Part shown: positions 51,810 through 61,510 of the stretch, in pieces | Layout: every line of letters starts with the position of its first letter | Position numbering within the stretch: the stretch's first letter is position 1 | Origin: JAHQVI01 sp963749875 | GTDB lineage: Bacteria; Pseudomonadota; Alphaproteobacteria; Rhizobiales; Rhodomicrobiaceae | Assembly: GCA_963749875.1 (NCBI GenBank) | Contig: CAVVOX010000002.1 | Location: 1,550,001-1,614,000 of the forward strand | Direction: 5' to 3' | DNA: 64,000 nucleotides | The notes under the pieces: generated by a model | What the model was told of the DNA's origin: nothing | What the model saw: the letters and a program-made list of their open reading frames with translations, nothing else | The model's database searches: none | Translations under genes and position numbers: made by a program

Positions 51810-53444
51810 CTACTGCTCTTTCAAGACGAGCGGCCGCGACGCATCCGTCGAAACCAGCCATATCTCGACGTGCCGATTCTTTTCGCGGCCGCGTTCGGAG
51901 TTGTTGCAGACCACAGGAAAAAGCTCGCTATAAGCCTGCACCTCGATCGTGGCCGACCTCAGCGCACCATTGTCTGCGGCCGTCAAAGCGTTGCGAACGG
52001 CCTCGGCGCGTTCGCGGGATAGCTGCAGATTCCGCGCAAATGTGCCGGTATTGTCGGAAAAGCCCGCGATGACGATCTTACTGCCGGTGAGGCCCTGACG
52101 CTGCAGATAGTCGACGAGATCCGGCATTTGCTGCAGCGATTCGCTATCGAGTTGCGCCGAGCCCAATTCGAAATGCATGGTCGACGATAAACGGTGGCCG
52201 GAGCCGAGATCGTTCATCAACTGACGCATGAGTTCGAAATCGAAATCCTCCGCCTGAACATTGATCGAATTTGCGAGCTGCTCGGCAAAGCTGTCGAAGG
52301 GGGGTGCCATCACGCTCTTGTCGATGAACCCGACCTCCGCCAGGATCTCGGCGGCATCTTGGGATGTGGCAAGTTCGACCAGACCGGCCACATGCGCCTT
52401 TGTCAGATCAGACGTGTAGAAATACAGGTTCCGGCTGAACGGATATTCGCCGCTCTTGACGCCGAACCTCGAAGGCTGGTGCGCGAGGCCGCAGCTCCCT
52501 TTGATCGCAACCGGTTTGGCCAGATCGATCTCGGCGAAGCTGGCGATCCCGATGCCGCCTCTGTCGGCGGCGACCTGCTTTGCGAGGTCAGCGTTTGATC
52601 GCAGCCTTGTGGCGTCGGCCGTGAGCGTTTTGCCGAATGGTTCGAGCACGAGCGACCGGAACATGCGGAAGGTCCCCGATTTCCCGTCCGTCGCGTAGAC
52701 GTTGATCTTTTGACGGGGCAAGCCCAGCTCCGACCAGTCCTTGACCTCACCGGAAAAGATGCGGGACAGCTCTTCGATCGATAAGGCCGACACCTCACTC
52801 TCAGGTGAGGTCACGACGAGAATGCCGTCCAAGCCAACGACATGTTCATGGCCGGGACGATTTATTCCCGGCAATCCGGCCCCGGCAAGCGTTGCGATTT
52901 CCTCCTCGGCGATCGGCCGATCGGACATGCCGATGTCGGCCTCGCCGGACGCGAGCGCCGCAAAGGCCGTTGCCGATCCATGGCGCTTCAGGCCAATGGT
53001 CACAAGGCTGGCGCCGTTCCCGTCGATGAGATCGAAGATCAGATCGGCATCATCAAGTTTGATCGTCTCAACCTTCGCACCCATTTTTTCCGCATAGCGC
53101 TCTATCAGAGCCGGCATCAGCTCTGCGCCGATCGTCGTGGATCCACTGATGTGGACGGGCTCGCCTTTCTGGATCGTGGCCCCGGTAATTTCGGCGCTCG
53201 GCGATTGCGGGCAGCCGGCGCCCTCGCAGCTGAATTTTTCCGGGCTAAGCCACATGATGCCGAGTGCATCATTTTCGATCATGTAGAATTGATCATTATG
53301 GTCGACGAGCCGGCCGGTGATCGTCAGCCCGCCCGTTTTCAATCTCAGGGTGACCTCGCTGGAAAGTGCCGGCGATGCCGAAAAGGCAAAAAAGAGGATC
53401 GCTAGTCCAAAGAAATGGCGGCCAAAGCAATGAAAATTTAACAT
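51810..53444 (-). CDS. Exported fusion of PstS-like substrate-binding and OmpA-like domains (paralogue 1)
   Basis: A 544-residue protein from ATG 53444 (AAGGGG upstream) with a signal peptide (FGLAILFFAFSASPALSS). First a small beta domain with a Cys pair (VTLRLKTGGLTITGRLVD, CEGAGC), then a PstS-like binding domain (SGSTTIGAELMPALIERYA, GEADIGMSDRPIAEEE, GKSGTFRMFRSLVLEPF), then an OmpA-like domain (FELGSAQLDSESLQ, IVIAGFSDNTGTFARNLQLS, KNRHVEIWLV). The OmpA part is expected to bind peptidoglycan. Phosphate binding is plausible from the PstS-like loop but untested. No PstC, PstA or PstB genes are in the window. Confidence 0.9.
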   Translation of the reverse strand: MLNFHCFGRHFFGLAILFFAFSASPALSSEVTLRLKTGGLTITGRLVDHNDQFYMIENDALGIMWLSPEKFSCEGAGCPQSPSAEITGATIQKGEPVHISGSTTIGAELMPALIERYAEKMGAKVETIKLDDADLIFDLIDGNGASLVTIGLKRHGSATAFAALASGEADIGMSDRPIAEEEIATLAGAGLPGINRPGHEHVVGLDGILVVTSPESEVSALSIEELSRIFSGEVKDWSELGLPRQKINVYATDGKSGTFRMFRSLVLEPFGKTLTADATRLRSNADLAKQVAADRGGIGIASFAEIDLAKPVAIKGSCGLAHQPSRFGVKSGEYPFSRNLYFYTSDLTKAHVAGLVELATSQDAAEILAEVGFIDKSVMAPPFDSFAEQLANSINVQAEDFDFELMRQLMNDLGSGHRLSSTMHFELGSAQLDSESLQQMPDLVDYLQRQGLTGSKIVIAGFSDNTGTFARNLQLSRERAEAVRNALTAADNGALRSATIEVQAYSELFPVVCNNSERGREKNRHVEIWLVSTDASRPLVLKEQ

Positions 53445-53775
53445 AACATCCCCTTGCTTCGAGGCTCAAAGCTTCGAAATTTTTGAATATATAATATCTG
53501 AATACGATATGTAAGGATTTTGATCTTAGTTTGTTCTTCTAAAAGATTGCATTTCACAAAGATTACAATCTCAGATTGCTTGCCTATCACTGACGTCGAT
53601 GGCCTCGTCGAAGCGCACACAACCGGCGGGTCCGGCAACCGAATATGGCAAGCACGTTTCTTTCGGGCGTCCCTTCGCGGGCTTCGGGCTCCGTCCAGAC
53701 CAACAAAGCCGGAAACGTCTTTCAGAGCGTTCCCGGGCCAGTCCTCAAACGAAGGGAATGCGTGTTTGCCAGCGA
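53445..53775. other. Intergenic stretch between the two paralogues
   Basis: About 330 bp. The part near 53460-53600 is AT-rich and probably carries the promoter of paralogue 1 on the minus strand. No conserved coding frame is seen. Confidence 0.5.
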
Positions 53776-53789
53776 TTAGGGCTGTTTGG

Positions 53790-55412
53790 TCAAAACGACC
53801 GGCCGCGAATTGCCTTTCGGCGCAAGCCAGATCTCGACGCGGCGATTTTCTGGCGTCCTGCATTGGTGTCGTTGCAGGCAACCGGCATCAACTCGCCATA
53901 GGCCTGAACCTCGATCTGATTCGGCGTCAGCCCACCGTTTGCCGCCAAAACCAATCCATCGCGAACCGCCGAGGCGCGCTTCCGGGACAATTCCTTGTTC
54001 AGATCGAAAACGCCGGTGGTGTCGGAATAGCCCACGACGATGACCTTCTTCTTGGTCAGATCCACGGTCTTTAAATAGCGGGCGACACGCGAAAGCGCCT
54101 GCACCGATTTACTGTCGAGCTGTGAGGATGAGGGGAGGAACCGCATCGTCGTGGACAAGCGCTCGCCCGCCCCAAGCGTCTTCATAAGCTGGCGCATGAG
54201 GACGATGTCGAAATCCTCTGGCGGCGTCTCAAGTGAGGCTGCGACGTGATTGCGAAACCGGTCGAACGGAACCGTTCTGACGCTCTTGGTGATGAAGCCG
54301 ACCTTCTCCACCACATCGTCGACGGCATGCGATACGGCGTATTCAACGACCTCTGAAGCGATCTTGTCCTTCAGCTCGGTCGTATAGAGGTAAAGGCTGT
54401 GTGAAAGCGGATATTCCCCGCTCTTTACGCCGAAATCCGAGGGCTCGTGGAGGAGGCCGCAGGTGTCTTTGATGCTCAGCGGTTTGGTTGCGCCGATCTC
54501 AGCAAGCGTCACGATGCCAATGCCGCCATTGTCTTTCGTTACGGCCTCGGCAAGCTCGGTATTCGTTACGAACTGCTTCGCATCAGGAGAAATCGATCTC
54601 TTGAATGGCTTGAGAACCAAGTCACGAAAAAGCTGAAAGGTCGCGGAGTTGTCGCCTTTTGCGTAGACGGTGATCCGCCCCGGCGCTCCGCCGAGTTCCG
54701 ACCAATCCCGCACCTCGCCGGAGAACGCCTTCGAAATCTCCTCCAGCGACAAGCTTCCGACCTTGTTCCTGGCCGAGATGACCACGGCAACACCGTCCAG
54801 GCCGACCACATGCTCGTGCCCCGGCCGATTCATGCCCGTGAACCCGGCCTGGGCCAACTGACCGATTTCTTTGTCGCTGATCGGCCTCGACGCCATTCCG
54901 ATATCGGCTTCACCCGTGATCAGGTTCCTGAAGGCCGTCGACGATCCCAGCGTTTCAAAATCGAAAGTGGCGATCTCGTTTCCATCGTTGTCTGTGAGCC
55001 GAAGATCGAATTTGGTTGCGTCCTCGTCATTTCGCTCGACCGTCGCGTCCTTCGTGGCCGCGTATTTTTCGATCATGGCGGGAAACAGCTCCAGGCCGAC
55101 CGTCGTCGAACCTCGGACACGAATTGTCGCCCCCGTTGTCGAGGTCACCACATGAGCGGTGGCCGGGGCTTGGGCGCATCCCGCGCCCGAGCAGGTGAAT
55201 TTCTCTTTGCTGACCCGAATGGTGCCAAGCGCTTCGGTTTCGACGAGATAGTTCTCCCCGTCGAAATTGATGAGTTTTCCGGTGATGGTCAGGCCGCCCG
55301 TGTTCAGTTTCAGCGTCACTTCTTCCGAGAAGGCCGGCTGCGCCGAGAGCCCAAAAGACAGTCCCATCGACAGCACGACCCAGCAGACCGCAATACGCAA
55401 CTTGAACACCAC
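53790..55412 (-). CDS. PstS-like/OmpA-like fusion protein (paralogue 2), C-terminal frameshift
   Basis: Paralogue of 51810-53444 with the same domain order (LKLNTGGLTITGKLINFD, CSGAGC, RGSTTVGLELFPAMIEKYA, GEADIGMASRPISDKE, VIVVGYSDTTGVFDLNKELS). GTG 55412 has GGGAG upstream. The frame ends with an odd tail (IAASRSGLRRK). In the next frame the expected RRVEIWLAPKGNSRPVVL runs to a stop at 53776. One missing A in AAAA (about 53845-53850) would restore it. So the peptidoglycan-binding Arg motif is lost here unless the base is a sequencing error. Confidence 0.86.
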   Translation of the reverse strand: MVFKLRIAVCWVVLSMGLSFGLSAQPAFSEEVTLKLNTGGLTITGKLINFDGENYLVETEALGTIRVSKEKFTCSGAGCAQAPATAHVVTSTTGATIRVRGSTTVGLELFPAMIEKYAATKDATVERNDEDATKFDLRLTDNDGNEIATFDFETLGSSTAFRNLITGEADIGMASRPISDKEIGQLAQAGFTGMNRPGHEHVVGLDGVAVVISARNKVGSLSLEEISKAFSGEVRDWSELGGAPGRITVYAKGDNSATFQLFRDLVLKPFKRSISPDAKQFVTNTELAEAVTKDNGGIGIVTLAEIGATKPLSIKDTCGLLHEPSDFGVKSGEYPLSHSLYLYTTELKDKIASEVVEYAVSHAVDDVVEKVGFITKSVRTVPFDRFRNHVAASLETPPEDFDIVLMRQLMKTLGAGERLSTTMRFLPSSSQLDSKSVQALSRVARYLKTVDLTKKKVIVVGYSDTTGVFDLNKELSRKRASAVRDGLVLAANGGLTPNQIEVQAYGELMPVACNDTNAGRQKIAASRSGLRRKAIRGRSF

Positions 55413-55713
55413 AACTCCCCCTTGAATTGCGTCGGCACGAGCTTACGGCCAAGCTTCCGACCGCCATCACCTGTGTAGTAAAAAGTTTAGTGACATTTGA
55501 CAAGAATTTGTGAAAAAACGCATCGGATTGATTTTTTGTGGTTAACAGTTGCGGGCGTGCCGATCTCAAGAGGGCCGCAACCCGTAAGTTCCTCTAACTT
55601 GTTGGAGAAGCTGAAGATTTGGCGATCCGCCGGGCGAGAATCCGTGGATCGGCAGCCGCTCCTTCGATACACTGGTGCATCAGCTCGCCTGACTTATCCG
55701 ATCTGGTACAAAA
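55413..55713. other. Intergenic stretch, AT-richer, nothing recognisable
   Basis: About 300 bp between the DUF4239-type gene and paralogue 2. Contains AT-rich runs near 55480-55545. No coding frame or clear hairpin identified; probably the promoter region of paralogue 2. Confidence 0.45.
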
Positions 55714-56796
55714 TCACAACCGGGTTGCGGCGGGTTTGAGCTCCGCCTTCTCGGCCATTTCGTGGCCGAGCGCGAGCCTGAGCTCATCGAACGGATCCAG
55801 AGTGACCTTCCAGAAACCGTCGAACGGATCGCTGATGTCGGAGAGCATCAGGAGCAGGAAGCTATTCAGCGCTCCCATCAGGAAGATGATGTAATACTGC
55901 CCGAAACGCCCTGGATTGGCGACGAGCCCGATGGCCAGTTGGGGAGCTTCGATGAACAGGGGTTCGCCCATGAACGGAAGAATCAGCGATATCGCCATCA
56001 GCCATAGTGCCGCGATCAAATAGCGCGGGATTTTTTCGCCGACGGCATTGATCCGTTTGGAGCGGAGCGTGCCGAGCTCGCCATGCGCGGCCACGATGAT
56101 CTGCAAGGAATGATGATCGTTTTCATCGTGGGGCTTCAGCCTTGCGATGTCCGACTGGCAGTCGCGCAGGATTCTCAGATTCTCGTTCCTCAGCCGCTGA
56201 TCGCGCATTGCCGCCACGTTCTCGGCGTAGCGCAACAGCTTCTGCCGGATGCCGAGAATAGCCTCGCGGGTCTCGTCATCTCTGACGACGTCGAAATAAT
56301 AGGTCATCGCGAATATTGCGTGGACCTTATAAGCCTCGTCGGTGATATTGCGCTTCATGGAATCGAAATCCTCGATCCCCTTCACGAGTGCAAGAGCCGT
56401 AATGATCGCATAGAGCGTCGCCACGCCGGAATAGAATATTTCATTATACTTGTCATCAAATACGAAATACTTCGTAATCTGCAGGTTTAAGTCCGAGTGC
56501 TGCAGCAGGATGTAGGCTTCGACGCAGATTCCCCCGATCAACAGAGGCAGAATGCAACGAGACAGGATTGGGGCATAGCTGGAAATCACCCCGACCGTAA
56601 TCACGGACAGGAACATCGCTCCCAATGCCAGCCTGAGGCCGACCGGCCATTCGGGATAGATCGCCAACCCCAGAGTCAGCGCCAGGGTCAACAGATTGAT
56701 GAAGGAAAAGAAGCCGCCACCCAGCCGCCGTTCATTGGGCTCAGCTGTCTTGTTGCCGCCCGCTGGCTGCGTGCCCGCCGATACGCTCTCTTGCAT
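55714..56796 (-). CDS. Multi-span membrane protein with bestrophin/DUF4239-like features
   Basis: A 360-residue integral membrane protein from ATG 56796; an earlier start lacks support. Six or so hydrophobic segments: LGGGFFSFINLLTLALTLGL, LALGAMFLSVITVGVI, then a cytoplasmic helical part (ITDEAYKVHAIFAMTYYF, QKLLRYAENVAAMRDQ), and YLIAALWLMAISLILPF with YYIIFLMGALNSFLLLML. The C-terminal DISDPFDGFWKV and DPFDEL resemble DUF4239. Possibly an ion channel-like protein, but that is a guess. It heads the group of envelope genes 50073-56796 on the minus strand. Confidence 0.72.
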   Translation of the reverse strand: MQESVSAGTQPAGGNKTAEPNERRLGGGFFSFINLLTLALTLGLAIYPEWPVGLRLALGAMFLSVITVGVISSYAPILSRCILPLLIGGICVEAYILLQHSDLNLQITKYFVFDDKYNEIFYSGVATLYAIITALALVKGIEDFDSMKRNITDEAYKVHAIFAMTYYFDVVRDDETREAILGIRQKLLRYAENVAAMRDQRLRNENLRILRDCQSDIARLKPHDENDHHSLQIIVAAHGELGTLRSKRINAVGEKIPRYLIAALWLMAISLILPFMGEPLFIEAPQLAIGLVANPGRFGQYYIIFLMGALNSFLLLMLSDISDPFDGFWKVTLDPFDELRLALGHEMAEKAELKPAATRL

Positions 56797-56934
56797 GATA
56801 CCAGGACCGAGATGAGTGAACCGCGCTACGCCCAAAGCAAATATGAGGCTGTGGAAGAAAAATCAAATCATATTGGGAAGAGGCCGCAGAATTGCAGATG
56901 ATGGGCGATGCCCGCAGGCGACGAAAGGCTTGGG

Positions 56935-59100
56935 CTATTCTGCAGCTTCCATGGAGCCATAGCCGAGTTGTGCGTTCAATTTGCTCAACAAATAGGCGGC
57001 GGCCTCGGCAATAACGGTGCCGGGGCCGAAAATCGCCTTCGCCCCGGCGGCATAAAGCGCATCGTAATCCTGAGGCGGGATGACGCCGCCAACGACGATC
57101 ATGATGTCCGGGCGGCCGAGCGCGGCGAGCTCCGCTTTCAGCTCGGGAACGAGCGTCAGATGTCCGGCCGCGAGAGTGGAAATCCCGATGATGTGGACGT
57201 CATTCTCGATTGCCTGGCGCGCGCATTCGGCGGGCGTGGCGAAAAGCGGCCCGATGTCGACGTCGAACCCAAGATCGGCAAAGGCCGAGGCGATCACTTT
57301 CTGGCCGCGGTCATGGCCGTCCTGGCCGACTTTGGCCACCAGGATACGCGGCCGGCGCCCGTCATTGGCCTCGAACGCATCCGTCATCGCCAGCACGCGG
57401 GCCACGTCTTCATTCATCTGTCCGATCTCCTGACGATAAACGCCGGATACGGCGCGCGTGTCGATCCGGTGGCGGCCGAAGACTTTCTCCATCGCCTCGG
57501 AAATCTCGCCGACCGTGGCCTTCGCCCGCGCCGCATTGATGGAGAGCTCAAGCAGATTGCCCTGCCCGCTTTCCGCGGCCTGCGTCAGCGCGTTGAGGGC
57601 GGCCTGCGCCTCGGTATCATTGCGCTCCTCGCGCAGACGGGCAAGCTTCTCGATCTGTTTCTCCCGGACCGCCGTATTGTCCACGACCAGAACGTCGATC
57701 GGCTGATCCGCTTCGGCCCGATATTTGTTCACGCCGACAATCGTCTGCGCACCGCTGTCGATACGCGCCTGCGCCCTGGCGGCGGCCTCCTCGATGCGCA
57801 TTTTCGGCAGGCCGGCCTCGATCGCCTTCGCCATGCCGCCGAGCTTCTCGACTTCCTGAATATGCGTCCAGGCCTTGTTCGCCAGCTCATAAGTCAGCCG
57901 CTCGACATAATAGCTGCCGCCCCAGGGATCGATGGCGCGGGTGGCGCCGGTCTCCTGGGCGATGAAGAGCTGCGTATTGCGGGCGATGCGGGCGGAAAAA
58001 TCCGTCGGCAGAGCAAGGGCCTCGTCCAGCGCATTGGTGTGCAGCGACTGCGTGCCGCCATGAGTTGCGGCAAGCGCCTCGACACAGGTCCGGATCACAT
58101 TGTTGTAGATGTCCTGCGCCGTCAGGCTCCAGCCCGAGGTCTGGCAATGGGCGCGGAGCGACAGCGATTTCGGATCGGCGGCGCCGAGATCCTTCATGAT
58201 CTTCGCCCAGAGCATCCGGCCTGCGCGCATCTTGGCGACTTCCATGAAGAAATTCATGCCGATCGCCCAGAAGAAGGAGAGGCGCGGCGCGAAGTTTTCG
58301 ATCGCGAGGCCGCCTTCCATGCCGGCACGCACATATTCCATGCCGTCCGCGAGCGTATAGCCGAGTTCCAGATCGGCGGTCGCGCCGGCCTCCTGCATGT
58401 GATAGCCGGAGATCGAGATCGAGTTGAATTTCGGCATATGCTTCGACGTATAGGCGAAGATGTCCGAAATGATCCGCATGGAGGGGCCGGGCGGGTAGAT
58501 ATAGGTGTTGCGGACCATGAACTCCTTGAGAATGTCGTTCTGGATGGTCCCGCCGAGTTTTTCGGGCGGCGCGCCCTGCTCTTCCCCTGCGACGATGTAA
58601 AGCGCCAACACCGGCAGCACCGCGCCATTCATGGTCATCGACACCGTCATTTCCGACAGCGGTATGCCGTCGAACAGCGTGCGCATGTCGTAGATGCTAT
58701 CGATCGCAACGCCCGCCATGCCGACATCGCCCTTCACCCGAGGGTGGTCGCTGTCATAGCCGCGATGGGTCGCCAGGTCGAAAGCAATGGAGAGGCCCTT
58801 CTGGCCGGCGGCGAGATTGCGCAGGTAGAAGGCATTCGACTCCTCGGCCGTGGAGAAGCCGGCATATTGGCGGATCGTCCAGGGCTGCTGGACATACATG
58901 GTCGGATAGGGGCCGCGCAAGAACGGCGGAAAGCCGGGCAGGCTGTCGAGGAAATCGAGGCCGGCAAGGGCAGAGGCTTCATAGGCCGTCTCAACCGGAA
59001 TGCCCTCCGGCGTCATCCAGGGCTCACGCGCCCCGGACGGCGCTTCGCTCACTTTGGAGAGCGTCCAGTCCATATGACCAAAATCGGGCAGTCGGCTCAT
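56935..59100 (-). CDS. mutB: Methylmalonyl-CoA mutase, large (catalytic) subunit
   Basis: Adenosylcobalamin enzyme interconverting succinyl-CoA and methylmalonyl-CoA. 721 residues: a TIM-barrel catalytic part (YPTMYVQQPWTIRQYAGF, LSIAFDLATHRGYDSDHPR, IDPWGGSYYVERLT) and a C-terminal B12 domain with DGHDRGQKVIASAFADLG, whose DxHxxG supplies the axial His. It ends near the stop with YLLSKLNAQLG. ATG 59100 lies 15 bp after the mutA stop, so the two form one operon. Likely role: propionyl-CoA catabolism or ethylmalonyl-CoA pathway. Confidence 0.97.
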   Translation of the reverse strand: MSRLPDFGHMDWTLSKVSEAPSGAREPWMTPEGIPVETAYEASALAGLDFLDSLPGFPPFLRGPYPTMYVQQPWTIRQYAGFSTAEESNAFYLRNLAAGQKGLSIAFDLATHRGYDSDHPRVKGDVGMAGVAIDSIYDMRTLFDGIPLSEMTVSMTMNGAVLPVLALYIVAGEEQGAPPEKLGGTIQNDILKEFMVRNTYIYPPGPSMRIISDIFAYTSKHMPKFNSISISGYHMQEAGATADLELGYTLADGMEYVRAGMEGGLAIENFAPRLSFFWAIGMNFFMEVAKMRAGRMLWAKIMKDLGAADPKSLSLRAHCQTSGWSLTAQDIYNNVIRTCVEALAATHGGTQSLHTNALDEALALPTDFSARIARNTQLFIAQETGATRAIDPWGGSYYVERLTYELANKAWTHIQEVEKLGGMAKAIEAGLPKMRIEEAAARAQARIDSGAQTIVGVNKYRAEADQPIDVLVVDNTAVREKQIEKLARLREERNDTEAQAALNALTQAAESGQGNLLELSINAARAKATVGEISEAMEKVFGRHRIDTRAVSGVYRQEIGQMNEDVARVLAMTDAFEANDGRRPRILVAKVGQDGHDRGQKVIASAFADLGFDVDIGPLFATPAECARQAIENDVHIIGISTLAAGHLTLVPELKAELAALGRPDIMIVVGGVIPPQDYDALYAAGAKAIFGPGTVIAEAAAYLLSKLNAQLGYGSMEAAE

Positions 59101-59115
59101 AATTGCGCTTGCCTG

Positions 59116-61218
59116 CTATGACCCATTCACTTTCGGCGTCTCGTCCGCGTCCTCGTCTTCGAAGTCGTCCGAGTCCGCCTCTCCGAGATCCTCGACACGC
59201 ATCATGTCCTGCAGCTCCCACAGAGTCTTCAGCATATTGCAGCCATCATAGATGATGCGGTCAAGGCCGCGCTTCTGATCGTCGGTGAGCCTGGCGAGGC
59301 TTGCCGGATCCGCAACGAGGTAAATCGCGACAGCGCCGGCATCCTTCAGAGCGGCCGCGACACCGGTCATCTCGCTGAAGGTCTTGTCCGACGCGCAGAT
59401 GCAGACCACCGGCGCCGGGCTTTGCTGAAAGCTCCGGACGAGATGCTCGATGTCGGTGAAGCCGCCTTCGTCCAACGCCTCGATGCCGCCGGCGGCAAAA
59501 AAGCTCTTCGCCCAGCTCGATCGCGCATTGTAATCGGCAAGCTGTCCGAGATTGGCGAGATAGATTGGCGGCCTCGTGCCAACGCGGCTCATCGCACGAT
59601 CCGCTGCCTGGCGAAGCTGCTCGAACGGCTCGGCTTCGCGCTGCGAAGTCGAGGGGATGAAATCGAACCGCTCCATCAGCGTCTCGCAGGCGCGCTCCAG
59701 ACCTTTGAGCGTCGCGCCGTTCGTCGCCGCCGTGACGATGGCGGCAAAGCGCTTGCCTTTCTCCGCACGCGGCAAGTTCGGGATCTGACCTTCCTCATCG
59801 AGCGCGGTCAGGTCGATCGCAAGATCCTCCGGACGCGAGAAGAGCGGCTCCTCCTCGAGATTGGGGAAGGAGGACACGCCGGTCAGCTTGTCCTTGTTCC
59901 GGGCAAGGTTTGCGTAGCGCCGAAGCGAGACATCGGTCAGCTTGCGCCCGATCATCCCCTTCTCCAAGGCCGCGAGCAGCCCCCCCTCCGCCTCGGTGCT
60001 GCGAAATTCCTCCCAGGCCGCGGCCGCGAGCTTGTGCGTGAGCTGTTCGACGTAATAAGACCCGCCGGCGGCATCGGCGACGCGCCCGAGCCGGGCTTCT
60101 TCCTGCAGGATCAGATGCGTGTTGCGCGCAAGACGCCTGGCGAAAGCATCCGGCGTTCCGTGGCGGGTGTTGAACGGAATGAGAAGGACCGCCTCCGCGC
60201 CGCCGAGCCCGGCGCCGAAAGCCGCAACCGTCGCGCGAAGCAGGTTCACATAAGGATCCCGCTCGGCGACCATGCGGAACGACATTTCGGCGATCAGCCT
60301 GGGCTCGACCGGCGGCAATCCGGCAGCCTCGGTGACGCGCGCCCATAAAGCGCGCATCGCGCGGAATTTTGCGATGGTGAGGAACAGATCGGCGTCGGCC
60401 GTCAGCGAAAAGGCGATTGCATTGGCGGCTTCATCGAGCGGCCAGCCCGCGTCGATCAATGCGCGCCAGTAAGAGACGGCAGCCGACAGCGTGAAGCCGA
60501 GTTCCTCGCGGGCCGATCCGCCGGCCTGGTGCCAGGCGCGGCATGATGCGAGAAACGGCCGCCAGCCATAGGCTTTCTCCCGGAAATAGGTTGCGGCATC
60601 GACGGCGTCGACAAGCGCGCGGTCGCGCTCGGCCGGGACGTAGCCGCTCGCGGCGATGACGCTCAGCGGATCGAGCCCCGCCGATCCTTTGATCTTGGCA
60701 GGGGGCGTCCCGCGTTTCTCGATCAGCGCGGTGACGAGCCCCGCACCGGGACCCGTGTCGAAGCCGCCCGAAACATAGATCTCGATATCCTCAAGCGGAA
60801 CATCCTCGAAGACTCTTTCGAGCGTTTCCACCTTGCGCGCGCCGATGAACGCGCCGCCATAGGGGATGTTGCCGCCGAACTGAAGCCAGAACGCCTTCAC
60901 GCCATTGGCGTGATCCTCTTTGAGCTGCCGGGCCGCTTCCTCAAGGTCCAGATGATCGAGGAGCTGAATGATCGTCCACGGAGAGGAGGGGTCGGCCGGC
61001 CTCTTTCCGCGCATGAAAGGGGAAACGCCGACATGCCCCGAGAGCGGGGCGGTTATCGAGGCGTCCGCCTTGGTGTATAGGGGGTTAACGGTGAAGCCTT
61101 CATAGAGCTCGGTCTTGAGCGCCCGGAGATCGCCGCCGCGCAAGGCTTTCAGCGCAGCTTTTTCCCATTCTTCGATGGTTATGTCGGGAAACTCTGAGGC
61201 CAAACGTAAGTCACTCAT
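59116..61218 (-). CDS. mutA: Methylmalonyl-CoA mutase, small subunit
   Basis: Non-catalytic partner of MutB, 700 residues. It shows the family N-terminus (SDLRLASEFPDITIEEWEKA), MutB-like barrel parts (DPSSPWTIIQLLDHLD, FGGNIPYGGAFIGARKVE) and a degenerate B12 domain without DxHxxG (FQQSPAPVVCICASDKTF). The final 25 residues are acidic and disordered. The start is ATG 61218. It precedes mutB on the same strand. Confidence 0.95.
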   Translation of the reverse strand: MSDLRLASEFPDITIEEWEKAALKALRGGDLRALKTELYEGFTVNPLYTKADASITAPLSGHVGVSPFMRGKRPADPSSPWTIIQLLDHLDLEEAARQLKEDHANGVKAFWLQFGGNIPYGGAFIGARKVETLERVFEDVPLEDIEIYVSGGFDTGPGAGLVTALIEKRGTPPAKIKGSAGLDPLSVIAASGYVPAERDRALVDAVDAATYFREKAYGWRPFLASCRAWHQAGGSAREELGFTLSAAVSYWRALIDAGWPLDEAANAIAFSLTADADLFLTIAKFRAMRALWARVTEAAGLPPVEPRLIAEMSFRMVAERDPYVNLLRATVAAFGAGLGGAEAVLLIPFNTRHGTPDAFARRLARNTHLILQEEARLGRVADAAGGSYYVEQLTHKLAAAAWEEFRSTEAEGGLLAALEKGMIGRKLTDVSLRRYANLARNKDKLTGVSSFPNLEEEPLFSRPEDLAIDLTALDEEGQIPNLPRAEKGKRFAAIVTAATNGATLKGLERACETLMERFDFIPSTSQREAEPFEQLRQAADRAMSRVGTRPPIYLANLGQLADYNARSSWAKSFFAAGGIEALDEGGFTDIEHLVRSFQQSPAPVVCICASDKTFSEMTGVAAALKDAGAVAIYLVADPASLARLTDDQKRGLDRIIYDGCNMLKTLWELQDMMRVEDLGEADSDDFEDEDADETPKVNGS

Positions 61219-61510
61219 TGCGGTATCTTAAGCAGAGGCGCATCTGACCGTCCAGCAAGACCATCATCTGCCGTCAAAAGACCCTAATTGCGGCGGCGAA
61301 GGTTGTAAATGCCGCAAAGGGCGGCTTGCGCCCGACCATTGGCAACCAGCGTCATCAGGTCGCGTGCGGACACGCCGCCGGGAGGCCGGCCGCTCCGTCA
61401 CAGCCCGCGGGCGGAAGGCAATATGATGAAACGAAACTTCGCCTCCGGCCGAGCTGGAGATCGGAAGGATAGAGATTGAGGAGGCGGCCGGCGCTCCGCA
61501 GCCGCTCCGT

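Noticed and set aside
53445..53790. Coding frames between the two PstS-OmpA paralogues
   Set aside because: No family pattern; composition skewed; probably promoter and intergenic DNA.
56908..59121. Plus-strand open frame of 737 residues opposite mutB
   Set aside because: Antisense shadow of a well-supported gene; no domain motif, and GC-rich codon bias commonly keeps this frame open.
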